From: Polaromonas sp. UBA5171
GTDB lineage: Bacteria; Pseudomonadota; Gammaproteobacteria; Burkholderiales; Burkholderiaceae_C
Assembly (NCBI GenBank): GCA_002413395.1
Contig: DHWX01000045.1
Span: 1 to 18,156, forward strand
Direction: 5' to 3'
DNA: 18,156 nucleotides
A program made the position numbers and the translations under genes. The notes under the pieces are model-generated. The model worked only from the letters and a program-made list of their open reading frames with translations, searched no databases and was not told the origin of the DNA. Of the stretch, positions 1 to 7,018 are shown in pieces; the first letter of the stretch is position 1; each line of letters starts with the position of its first letter.

Positions 1-210
1 GCGCTGGTTGCGCAGGTAGCCAAGCACCAGCAGCTCAGGATACGCCCCCAGCGTCATCAGGGTGACCAACTCGCGCTTGTCGACATACACCGTGAGGGCG
101 CGCTCTGCGGGAATGGAGACCGTGTGGTGTTCGCCGAATTCGTTGACGGTATCAATATCGCAGGTCAAAGGCGCTTGGGCCAGCGTCAGGCGGGGCAAAG
201 GTAACGTCAT
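1..210 (-). CDS. fdhD: FdhD, formate dehydrogenase accessory sulfurtransferase (5' part only)
   Basis: Reading from 210 gives 70 residues that run off the window start, so only the N-terminus is present. The segment TVSIPAERALTVYVDKRE followed by LVTLMTLGAYPELLVLGYL resembles the start of the FdhD/NarQ family as found in betaproteobacteria. FdhD passes sulfur from IscS to the molybdenum cofactor of formate dehydrogenases and is required for their activity. That fits the two FDHs upstream on the same strand. The conserved Cys loop of the family lies beyond the window, so catalytic residues cannot be checked. ATG at 210 is the only sensible start, but no Shine-Dalgarno is visible before it. A strong terminator ends about 11 nt upstream, so expression must come from read-through or a promoter inside the terminator region. 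Confidence 0.8.
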   Translation of the reverse strand, partial: MTLPLPRLTLAQAPLTCDIDTVNEFGEHHTVSIPAERALTVYVDKRELVTLMTLGAYPELLVLGYLRNQR

Positions 211-220
211 GGTGGAAGAC

Positions 221-260
221 TACAACAAAAAAGGCCAAACCTGAGCAGGCTGGCCTTTTA
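221..260 (-). terminator. Rho-independent terminator of the periplasmic FDH operon
   Basis: A 9-bp stem (AAAAGGCCA at 229-237 with TGGCCTTTT at 251-259) encloses an inner 4-bp stem (CCTG/CAGG at 240-249). On the minus strand it is followed by a run of six T and then GTTG. It lies 14 bases beyond the stop of the 129-aa gene and ends just before fdhD. On the plus strand only four T follow, so termination should be mainly for minus-strand transcripts. Confidence 0.85.
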
Positions 261-273
261 GTGAGGAGCGGTC

Positions 274-663
274 TCAGGGTTTTTTGGCAGGTGCAATCTC
301 GGCCGCAGGCGTTTTGCTGCTGGGCGGGCCGGTTGCCGTGGCCGCCGGAGAATGCGCGCCCGAGGCCTCTAAAGGCTTGACCGCTTCGGGCGGCGGGTAC
401 ACAAAGGCGCCCGGCTCTGCGCAGGCGGCCGTTGCTGTTGCTTGCTTGGCTTCCTTGCCGGCCGCCTTGGCCGACTTGAAGTAAGCGGCCGCCACTGCGT
501 CTTGCGACTTGCACAACCGATAAGCGTCCACCTTGTCGGCCCAGGCTGCCTTGGCGGCTGCCTCGGCGGCTTTGGCCTTGGCTTCATCGGTGGGTGGCGG
601 AAGTTTGGCCAGCGCCAGTGCCGACGCACTGGACAACAAACTCACGATTAAAAGTTTTTTCAT
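274..663 (-). CDS. Secreted Ala/Lys/Pro-rich protein of FDH locus, function unknown
   Basis: This 129-aa protein has a clear Sec signal peptide (MKKLLIVSLLSSASALALA). An alanine- and lysine-rich, probably helical segment follows (about residues 20-75), then a proline/alanine-rich tail ending in PAKKP. Two cysteines (in LCKSQD and AACAEPG) could form a disulfide in the periplasm. Similar short proteins occur, from memory, at the end of betaproteobacterial FDH operons, but I know no assigned role. It starts 14 bases after the fdhC stop and is followed by the operon terminator, so it is the last gene of the unit. A weak GAGA ribosome site precedes the ATG. A structural or assembly role on the outer face of the FDH complex is inference only. 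Confidence 0.8.
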   Translation of the reverse strand: MKKLLIVSLLSSASALALAKLPPPTDEAKAKAAEAAAKAAWADKVDAYRLCKSQDAVAAAYFKSAKAAGKEAKQATATAACAEPGAFVYPPPEAVKPLEASGAHSPAATATGPPSSKTPAAEIAPAKKP

Positions 664-677
664 GAAATTCTCGCTTT

Positions 678-1874
678 TTATGCCTGGACCGTCTGGCCAG
701 GTGGCACCGGCTTACTGCGCTGGGCAGGAATACGACCCGCCTTGACATCGTCATACCAGAGTTCATGGTGTTCCCTGGCCCAGGTTTCGTCGACATAGCC
801 GGTTTTCATGCCCTGGTAGGCGCCCTGCATGCCGATGGTGCCCAGATAAATGTGGGCCATGAACATGGCGATCATCAGAATATTGGATGCCGAATGCACC
901 ATGTGGGCCACCTGCATGGTACTGCGCTCGTAACTCAGACCTGGCAACAGTTTGTCCATGGCCAGCCCGGAGGCCACCACGATCAGACCCAGCAAAAATA
1001 CGCCACCCCAGAACACGACTTTCTCGCCCGCGTTGAAGCGGCCCGATTTGACTTCATGCCCTGACAGCATGCCGCCGCCCTTGAGCAGCCAGTTCAGGTC
1101 ACCCCTGGTCGGGAGGTTGTCGCGCACGAAGGTCACGATGATAACCAGCAGGGAAACAGCAAACACCGGGCCGGCGAAGTTGTGCAGGTTTTTCAGGGCA
1201 TAGGTGAGCCAGCCAAACAGCGTAAGTCCCATTAGCGGCAGCAAAAAGAACTTGCCAAACGCCATGACGATGCCCGAGATGGCCAGAATGGAAAATGCAA
1301 TGGCATTGGACCAGTGTGCCGAGCGCTCAAAAGATGTGAACCGCTCTATTTTGCGGCCCGTCTCGGCAGCGTGCAGCTTGATGCTCCCCTTGCCAAAGTA
1401 GAACAGGGCAAGGGCACCGAGAACGATCAGCAAAAGCGCCCCGCCATAAGGAATCAGCCAGTTATTGCGTACCTGGCGCCATGCCTCACCGGCATTGGTC
1501 GGGCGCGAGCCCGGATATTGAACAAACGGCTGAATCAGGTTGCCGGCCTCGGGCGCCTCGCTTTTGGGCAGGCTGCTGTAACCCGTCACGCCCGAGCCGA
1601 CCTGGCGCCACATGGGTGCATTGTTGCCCGGCTGGACCTTGGCCCGCTCGCCGTTGCTTTGCCTGGCATAGTTGGGCTCGGCGCTGGCGTCGGGCTTGAC
1701 CTCGAAAATGTTCTGACCCTGAATGCCACCAGCCACCGCTGGTGCCACAGGCGCTGGCGTGACAACGATCGAGGACTGAGCCGATGGTGCCAACTGAGGC
1801 GCAGGCGGCTGCGCCCCGGCAAGCCCAGTCAAGCCAATGGCTATTAAAAATATAGCTGTTCGTGCGCGTTCCAT
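678..1874 (-). CDS. fdhC: Formate dehydrogenase gamma subunit, cytochrome b
   Basis: This 398-aa membrane subunit takes electrons from FdhB and passes them through b hemes to quinone. A signal peptide (residues 1-21) and a Pro/Ala-rich periplasmic segment to about residue 135 precede the membrane part. Hydrophobic helices lie at about 141-160, 190-210, 212-250 (two segments) and 288-306, with another at 328-350. Candidate heme ligands are His187 (SAHWS), His231 (LHNF), His324/327 (AHMVHS) and His341 (MAHIYLG), as in FdnI/FdoI cytochromes. E. coli FdnI is about 217 aa, so the N-terminal 135 residues are extra. I chose ATG 1874 because GGAGG lies 4 nt upstream and a signal peptide follows. The open frame extends further upstream, but only through the lipoprotein gene in another frame. 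Confidence 0.93.
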   Translation of the reverse strand: MERARTAIFLIAIGLTGLAGAQPPAPQLAPSAQSSIVVTPAPVAPAVAGGIQGQNIFEVKPDASAEPNYARQSNGERAKVQPGNNAPMWRQVGSGVTGYSSLPKSEAPEAGNLIQPFVQYPGSRPTNAGEAWRQVRNNWLIPYGGALLLIVLGALALFYFGKGSIKLHAAETGRKIERFTSFERSAHWSNAIAFSILAISGIVMAFGKFFLLPLMGLTLFGWLTYALKNLHNFAGPVFAVSLLVIIVTFVRDNLPTRGDLNWLLKGGGMLSGHEVKSGRFNAGEKVVFWGGVFLLGLIVVASGLAMDKLLPGLSYERSTMQVAHMVHSASNILMIAMFMAHIYLGTIGMQGAYQGMKTGYVDETWAREHHELWYDDVKAGRIPAQRSKPVPPGQTVQA

Positions 1875-1885
1875 ATGACCTCCGG

Positions 1886-2107
1886 TCACTTCATCCTGAC
1901 GTAGTCGTTCTGGGTGTTCTGCGCACGAGCCTTGAGCCTTTGCTCCCAGCTGCCTTTGTCGCCCGGCTTCCAGCCCGGCGCCACAAACGGGTCTTTTGCC
2001 CCTTGAAATGCCGGAACGTCGCTTTTGACGCCATAACCGGTCTGCGGTTTTTCGCCGCAGGCGGCAAGTGCCATGACGGCAGCAGTCATCAGTACAAGAC
2101 GCATCAT
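1886..2107 (-). CDS. Small lipoprotein between fdhB and fdhC
   Basis: This 73-aa protein has a lipoprotein signal, MMRLVLMTAAVMALAAC, with lipobox LAAC and lipidation Cys17. The mature part is polar and Gly/Lys/Trp-containing (DPFVAPGWKPGDKGSWEQRL, then KARAQNTQNDYVRMK). The start ATG 2107 overlaps the fdhB stop as ATGA and has AGGAG 7 nt upstream; a second ATG follows immediately. The tight overlap and its place between the beta and gamma genes suggest co-translation and a role at the periplasmic face of the FDH complex, which is inference. I do not recognise a named family. It has no Cys beyond the lipidated one and no His, so it is unlikely to bind a redox cofactor. Confidence 0.82.
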   Translation of the reverse strand: MMRLVLMTAAVMALAACGEKPQTGYGVKSDVPAFQGAKDPFVAPGWKPGDKGSWEQRLKARAQNTQNDYVRMK

Positions 2108-2724
2108 GATTTGGCTCCTGCAGGCGGCTGACCTGCCTGTTTCGACCCATAAGCCGTACCCCAGCCCCAGACCTCGGCACCCTTGCCCCGCTGCACCACG
2201 CGGTTGCGGAAGATGTCCGCGATCACATCGCCATCGCCCGCCAGCAAGGCCTTGGTCGAGCACATCTCGGCGCAGATGGGCAACTTGCCTTCAGCCAGGC
2301 GGTTGCGGCCGTATTTTTCAAATTCAGCCTGGCTGCCATTGACTTCCGGGCCACCGGCGCAGAAGGTGCATTTATCCATCTTGCCGCGCACACCGAAGGC
2401 ACCTTGTGAAGGGAACTGCGGTGCGCCGAAGGGGCAGGCGTAAGAGCAGTAGCCGCAGCCAATGCAGACGTCCTTGTCATGCAACACCACACCTTCCTCA
2501 GTGCGGTAAAAACAGTTGACGGGGCAGACAGCCATGCAGGGCGCATCGCTGCAGTGCATGCAGGCCACCGAAATGGATTTTTCGCCAGGGACACCGTCGT
2601 TAAGCGTGACCACGCGGCGACGGTTGACGCCCCACGGGACTTCGTGTTCGTTTTTACAGGCGGTGACGCAACCGTTGCACTCAATACAGCGCTCGGCGTC
2701 ACAAACAAATTTCATGCGTGCCAT
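2104..2724 (-). CDS. fdhB: Formate dehydrogenase beta subunit, four [4Fe-4S] clusters
   Basis: This 206-aa electron-transfer subunit links the molybdenum subunit to the cytochrome b. Sixteen ligand cysteines form four sets: C13/16/19/23, C55/58/63/67, C87/90/93/97 and C119/122/151/155. This is the usual DmsB/FdnH/FDH3-beta pattern. E. coli FdnH (about 294 aa) has a C-terminal membrane anchor. This protein ends in a soluble tail (PPAGAKS), so it is the short Wolinella/Campylobacter-like type. It has no signal of its own and would be exported with FdhA by the Tat route. ATG 2724 has AGGAG about 6 nt upstream; the open frame extends further, but only through the repeat-rich spacer. It is translationally coupled to the downstream lipoprotein gene. 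Confidence 0.95.
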   Translation of the reverse strand: MARMKFVCDAERCIECNGCVTACKNEHEVPWGVNRRRVVTLNDGVPGEKSISVACMHCSDAPCMAVCPVNCFYRTEEGVVLHDKDVCIGCGYCSYACPFGAPQFPSQGAFGVRGKMDKCTFCAGGPEVNGSQAEFEKYGRNRLAEGKLPICAEMCSTKALLAGDGDVIADIFRNRVVQRGKGAEVWGWGTAYGSKQAGQPPAGAKS

Positions 2725-2842
2725 GGTGTCTCCTGACGACCCGCTTCCGGCGAGGCACTGGCCTGCGCTGAATGCAGCGTATAAAAATAGGTGAAGGTGG
2801 TGAAGGTGGTCGTGTGCAGCGCCGGGCCGCCCAAGCAAGCAC

Positions 2843-2965
2843 AGCCCCCAAGGGGCTGGAGCCTGCGGCTCCGAAGCTGCTTGAGCAGCTTCGGACAGGC
2901 GACAGAGGCGAAGCGCCTCGCGAGCAGCAGCCTGCAAGGCCTCGCGAAGCACACGAAGTGGCGAG
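2843..2965. repeat. Cluster of tandem hairpins in the fdhA-fdhB spacer
   Basis: The 256-bp gap between fdhA and fdhB holds consecutive perfect inverted repeats: AGCCCC/GGGGCT (2843-2857), GGAGCC/GGCTCC (2858-2872), an 11-bp stem CCGAAGCTGCT/AGCAGCTTCGG (2871-2894) and GAGGCG/CGCCTC (2905-2919). A looser CTCGC/GCGAG pair spans 2941-2965. The first three abut or overlap by two bases. No T-run follows, so they are not terminators. The look is that of a dispersed intergenic repeat mosaic or an mRNA processing/stability element. A short tandem repeat (GGTGAAGGT twice, 2790-2807) lies nearer fdhB. Confidence 0.7.
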
Positions 2966-2980
2966 CGTGGGGGGCCATAT

Positions 2981-5956
2981 TTATGCCTTTTCGACGTTGC
3001 AGACCGTCGTCTTGGTTTCCTGCATCATCGTCACACTGTCGTAGCCGTAGGTGGTTCCGGTGTTGATGGCCTCACCGCGGACTATCGGGTGCGCACCACT
3101 GGGGTAATAGGCCAGCATGTCAGCGCCCTGCCAGCGCCCCGAAAAGTGGAAGGGCAGGAACACGGTGTCGGGACCCACACGTTCGGTCACCATAGCCTGA
3201 ACATTGAGACGTGCTCCGGTAGGCGTGCTGACCCATGCCCGCTCGCCATTGCGAATGCCTTTTTCGGCAGCCACCTTGGGATTGATTTCGATGAACATTT
3301 CCTGCTGCAACTCGGCCAGCCAGGGGTTGGACCGGGTTTCCTCGCCGCCGCCTTCGTATTCGACCAGGCGGCCGGAAGTCATGATCAGCGGAAATTTTTC
3401 ATACAGCTTGTCGGCGATGTTTTTCTGCTGCACGGTTTTGTACAGCGTTGGCAGGCGCCAGAACGTTTTTTTGTCGTCGTGCGTCGGGTACTTGGCCACT
3501 AGATCGGGGCGGGTGCCGTATAGCGGCTCGCGGTGCTGTGGAATGGCATCGGGGAAATTCCACACCACGGCACGGGCCTTGGCGTTGCCAAAGGGATAGC
3601 AGCCATGGTTTTTCATGACCACGCGGATGATGCCGCCGGATGAATCGGTCTTCCAGTTCTTGCCTTCAGCCGCAGTTTTTTCGGCATCGGTCAGCTCGTC
3701 CCACCAGCCCAGCTTTTTCACCAGCAGGTGGTCAAACTCAGGATAGCCCGTGGTGATGTCGGCGCCCAGTGAGTGTGATCCGTCTTCCGCCAGCAGGTTT
3801 TTGCCTTCGCGTTCGACACCGAAGTTGGCGCGGAAATTACCGCCGCCGTCCATGACGTGCTTGGAGGTGTCATAAAGATTGGGCGAACCCGGGTGCTTGA
3901 GCTCCGGCCTGCCATAGCACGGCCAGGGCAAGCCGAAATAATCGCCCGTCGTGTCGTAGCCGGTTTCCTTGTCTTTGCCGCCTTTGGACTTGAGGGTCTT
4001 GACGTCAAACAGATGCATATTGCGCATATGTGCCTTGAGGCGCTCAGGGCTCTGACCGGTATAGCCAATAGTCCAGACACATTTGTTGATTTCACGCAGG
4101 ATGTCCTCAGGCACGGGCTCGTCCATGCCCTTGACCTTCTGCATTTTGTAGTTTTTGGAGAGTTCCTTGGCAAAGCCCAGCTTTTCCGCGAACTGGTGCA
4201 TGATCATGTGATCGCTGCGGCTTTCCCACAGAGGCTCAATCACTTTTTCGCGCCACTGCAGGGAACGGTTGGAGGCCGTCACGGAGCCGCTGGTCTCGAA
4301 CTGGGTGGCCGCCGGCAGCAGGTACACCGCACGGTTGGGGTTGAGGTCTTCAGCCTTGCCCGGCATCGCCGCCATGGCGGCTGTTGCCGAAGGATAAGGG
4401 TCAATGACGACCAGCAAATCCAGCTTGTCCATCGCGCGCTTCATCTCCAGACCGCGGGTCAGGGAGTTGGGCGCATGACCCCAGAAGAACACGCCGCGCA
4501 GGTTGGAATCCTGGTCAATGAATTCGTTTTTCTCCAGCACGCCGTCAATCCAGCGCGAAACGGTGATGCCAGGCTTGCCCATCATTTCTGGCGAGGCGTA
4601 ACGCGTCTTGATCCAGTCAAAGTCAACACCCCAGGTTTTCGCAAAGTGCTTCCACGAGCCCTCCGCCAAGCCGTAGTAACCGGGCAGCGAATCGGGATTG
4701 GGGCCGACGTCGGTCGCGCCCTGCACGTTGTCGTGACCCCGGAAGATATTGGCACCGCCGCCGGAGACACCCACATTGCCTAGCGCCAACTGCACAATGC
4801 AGGAAGCGCGGACGATTGCATTGCCCGTTGTGTGCTGGGTCTGGCCCATGCACCACACGATGGTGCTCGGTCGGTTCTGGCTCATCATGGTCGCTACCTT
4901 GAGTGTGGTGGCTTCGTCCACGCCGCAGGCTTCCAGCACCTTGTCTGGCGTCCATTTGGCCATCACGTCGGCCTTGACCTGTTCCATGCCGTAAACACGG
5001 TCGTTGATGTACTGCTTGTCTTCCCAGCCATTGTTGAAGATGTGGTACAGCACACCGAACAGGAAGGGAATGTCCGAGCCCGAACGGATGCGGACATATT
5101 CATCGGCCTTGGCGGCCGTACGAGTAAAGCGCGGGTCGACCACAACCAGTTTGCAACCTGTCTCTTTGGCATGCAGCATATGCAGCATGCTGACCGGGTG
5201 CGCCTCGGCGGCATTGGAACCGATGTACAGCGCACACTTGCTGTTTTGCATGTCGTTGTACGAATTGGTCATGGCGCCATAACCCCAGGTGTTGGCCACG
5301 CCGGCCACCGTAGTGGAATGGCAGATGCGCGCCTGGTGATCGCAATTGTTGCTGCCCCAGAAACTCACGAACTTGCGCATCAGGTAGGCCTGCTCGTTGT
5401 TGTGCTTGGAAGAACCGATCAGATAGACTGAATCAGGGCCACTTTCCTTGCGCAGCTCCAGCATGCGCGCCGTGATTTCATTGAGTGCCGTGTCCCAGGT
5501 GATGCGTTCGTATTTGCCATTGACCAGCTTCATGGGGTAACGCAGGCGGTATTCGCCATGTCCGTGTTCACGCAATGCAGCACCTTTGGCGCAATGGGCG
5601 CCGAGGTTGATAGGCGAGTCAAACACCGGTTCCTGCCGAACCCAGATACCGTTTTCAACCACCGCATCGACCGCGCAACCCACCGAGCAGTGGGTGCAGA
5701 CGGTGCGTTTGACTTCTATTTTTCCGCTGCCATTGTCCGCACTGGAGGTTGCAGCATTGGCTTTTTTAACCAGCATCAACTGGGTTGCCGCCAGACCCAC
5801 GCCCACACCCAAGCCCGAGCGCCGCAAAAAAGCGCGTCGGTCCATGGTGGGCAGGGCATTCGACAGACCGCGCGATAGGCTTTGTACAAAACGTGCAGAG
5901 CCGGTGCGTTGCGCCAGACCGTTATGAACACCTTGAGATTTTTTCGTGAGCAGCAT
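2981..5956 (-). CDS. fdhA: Periplasmic formate dehydrogenase, catalytic molybdopterin subunit (Cys type)
   Basis: This 991-aa protein oxidises formate to CO2 at a bis-MGD Mo or W centre on the periplasmic side. A Tat signal lies at residues 38-68, with MDRRAFLRRSGLGVGVG, a hydrophobic stretch and KKANA. The first [4Fe-4S] is bound by C87, C90, C94 and C122. The metal-ligand motif is ARICHSTTVAG, with Cys212 and His213 where E. coli FdnG has selenocysteine. The molybdopterin oxidoreductase domain follows, and a C-terminal dinucleotide-binding domain begins near LIMTSGRLVEYEGGG. Length matches FdnG/FdoG (about 1015). ATG 5956 has GGAGAG upstream. An alternative ATG at 5845 (residue 38) would give a standard-length Tat signal but lacks a ribosome site. 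It lies downstream of the small Tat protein and upstream of fdhB. Confidence 0.96.
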   Translation of the reverse strand: MLLTKKSQGVHNGLAQRTGSARFVQSLSRGLSNALPTMDRRAFLRRSGLGVGVGLAATQLMLVKKANAATSSADNGSGKIEVKRTVCTHCSVGCAVDAVVENGIWVRQEPVFDSPINLGAHCAKGAALREHGHGEYRLRYPMKLVNGKYERITWDTALNEITARMLELRKESGPDSVYLIGSSKHNNEQAYLMRKFVSFWGSNNCDHQARICHSTTVAGVANTWGYGAMTNSYNDMQNSKCALYIGSNAAEAHPVSMLHMLHAKETGCKLVVVDPRFTRTAAKADEYVRIRSGSDIPFLFGVLYHIFNNGWEDKQYINDRVYGMEQVKADVMAKWTPDKVLEACGVDEATTLKVATMMSQNRPSTIVWCMGQTQHTTGNAIVRASCIVQLALGNVGVSGGGANIFRGHDNVQGATDVGPNPDSLPGYYGLAEGSWKHFAKTWGVDFDWIKTRYASPEMMGKPGITVSRWIDGVLEKNEFIDQDSNLRGVFFWGHAPNSLTRGLEMKRAMDKLDLLVVIDPYPSATAAMAAMPGKAEDLNPNRAVYLLPAATQFETSGSVTASNRSLQWREKVIEPLWESRSDHMIMHQFAEKLGFAKELSKNYKMQKVKGMDEPVPEDILREINKCVWTIGYTGQSPERLKAHMRNMHLFDVKTLKSKGGKDKETGYDTTGDYFGLPWPCYGRPELKHPGSPNLYDTSKHVMDGGGNFRANFGVEREGKNLLAEDGSHSLGADITTGYPEFDHLLVKKLGWWDELTDAEKTAAEGKNWKTDSSGGIIRVVMKNHGCYPFGNAKARAVVWNFPDAIPQHREPLYGTRPDLVAKYPTHDDKKTFWRLPTLYKTVQQKNIADKLYEKFPLIMTSGRLVEYEGGGEETRSNPWLAELQQEMFIEINPKVAAEKGIRNGERAWVSTPTGARLNVQAMVTERVGPDTVFLPFHFSGRWQGADMLAYYPSGAHPIVRGEAINTGTTYGYDSVTMMQETKTTVCNVEKA

Positions 5957-5988
5957 AAAGCTCTCCGTAAGAATAGAACAGGAATGAA

Positions 5989-6195
5989 TCAGACGCGCGC
6001 GGTTTTGTAGTAGTGCTTGACATGGTCGGAGAGACTGTAGCCACCGCCTTTTTCAGGAGCCGGTTTGAGCTCCTGGAGTACGGCCCCCGGTGCGGCTACA
6101 CCAGGCAAGGCCACAATCACAGCGGCTGCGGCACCCGTGGCGGCTGCGCCGAAAAAGAAACCCCGGCGCGATGGTTTTGGCTGGTTGTCCTGCAT
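5989..6195 (-). CDS. Small Tat-signal protein of formate dehydrogenase region (TIGR02811-like)
   Basis: This 68-aa protein is mostly a twin-arginine signal: KPSRRGFFFGAAATGAAAA followed by a hydrophobic run. A short polar tail (GGGYSLSDHVKHYYKTARV) carries no cysteines. It matches the small family named formate dehydrogenase region TAT target, whose members sit next to fdhA in many proteobacteria and whose job is unknown. ATG 6195 has TGGAGA 5-7 nt upstream. It precedes fdhA by 32 bases and is the first gene after a predicted promoter. Roles as a Tat escort or a membrane-bound accessory to FdhA are guesses; the mature part of about 30 residues is too short to be an enzyme. Confidence 0.88.
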   Translation of the reverse strand: MQDNQPKPSRRGFFFGAAATGAAAAVIVALPGVAAPGAVLQELKPAPEKGGGYSLSDHVKHYYKTARV

Positions 6196-6238
6196 CTTGA
6201 TCTCCAGGGAATTGTGACTGGTATGCACTAATTGACAT

Positions 6239-6267
6239 ACTCTACGCCAACGTAGCGTGCTCGGCAA
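6239..6267 (-). promoter_or_regulatory. Candidate sigma-70 promoter of the periplasmic FDH operon
   Basis: On the minus strand TTGCCG (6267-6262) and TAGAGT (6244-6239) are 17 bp apart, each matching four of six consensus bases. A start near 6232 would leave a leader of about 37 nt before the Tat-protein ATG. A 14-bp inverted repeat, CTACG-N4-CGTAG (6242-6255), overlaps the -10 and could be an operator. This is prediction by eye only. Confidence 0.45.
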
Positions 6268-6392
6268 GGTTTGTACCAGTCAAACCATGAATTCAAGGAA
6301 AAACGATAGAGGGTCTTGTCGTTGACGCGGCACTTGCCGGAATGCGAGTGTTTCAACTTGAGACGAATCAGAGCCACAAAGGCACCGCGCCA

Positions 6393-7010
6393 TCACACCA
6401 GCATGTCGAACCCCTGGGCCTCGATACTGATAAAGATTTGAGTGAACGCCGCGAGCGTCCGGTAAAAACCAGCCTTGGGATGGTTCATGAGCGCCTCACA
6501 CATCATGGGTACCCAGGGCTGCACATGTCGCGCAAAAAACTCGCGCTGGCGTGTCAGGTTGGCCACTTCCACATCATCGCCGGCAATCAGGTAACGCATG
6601 ACTTCGCACAGGTAGGCCACATGGTCTTCGGTTTCCGGCAAGGTTTCGTCGCGTGCCAACCCGAGCGCCGAGATGTCAGTGCGCAAGGCGGCCAACGGTT
6701 TTTCATTAAGGAATCCGCTGAGATAGTGGGAGCCAAAAAGATACAGCTCTGGCTTGCCCACGCCACCAAACAGGGCGTCATACTCCTCACTGATTTTTGC
6801 CAGGCTTTGGTCGCGCGCGGCAGCCACCAGGTCACCCCAGGAACTCTCAAGCAAGGCGCCCGCGGCAGGCGCTTCGGTCACTGCAACACGAAGATTTTGA
6901 TACAGCTCAGCCGACGGCGCTGCATAGTACAGCGCGGCAAGCAGCCCATAGACTTCGGCGCGCGCGGTTTCTTCATCCAGGGTGGAGATGGCGAGTTGGG
7001 CTTGCGTCAT
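6393..7010 (-). CDS. TorD/DmsD-family chaperone for formate dehydrogenase
   Basis: This 205-aa, all-helical, cytoplasmic protein belongs to the TorD/DmsD/NarJ family, which binds Tat signals and helps insert the molybdenum cofactor before export. Visible family marks are EEYDALFGGVGKPELYLFGS (residues 75-94), LNEKPLAALRTDI and the ETEDHVAYLCEVMRYL block (residues 126-141), which is the E-x-D-H signature. Its likely client is the Tat-bearing FdhA encoded just downstream, possibly also the small Tat protein. It starts 8 nt after the polyferredoxin stop without a good Shine-Dalgarno, so translation is probably coupled. A 197-bp gap with a predicted promoter separates it from the structural genes. 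Confidence 0.9.
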   Translation of the reverse strand: MTQAQLAISTLDEETARAEVYGLLAALYYAAPSAELYQNLRVAVTEAPAAGALLESSWGDLVAAARDQSLAKISEEYDALFGGVGKPELYLFGSHYLSGFLNEKPLAALRTDISALGLARDETLPETEDHVAYLCEVMRYLIAGDDVEVANLTRQREFFARHVQPWVPMMCEALMNHPKAGFYRTLAAFTQIFISIEAQGFDMLV

Positions 7011-7018
7011 GTGTGGCT

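Noticed and set aside
678..2180. Long 500-codon version of fdhC starting at 2180
   Set aside because: The first 102 codons run through the lipoprotein gene in another frame and lack any signal peptide. ATG 1874 has a ribosome site followed by a signal peptide.
2790..2810. GGTGAAGGT tandem repeat as a possible CRISPR or VNTR
   Set aside because: There are only two full units of 9 bp and a partial third, without spacers; too short for either call.
6232..6237. Perfect TTGACA on the plus strand
   Set aside because: No -10 lies 16-18 bp downstream and no plus-strand gene follows.
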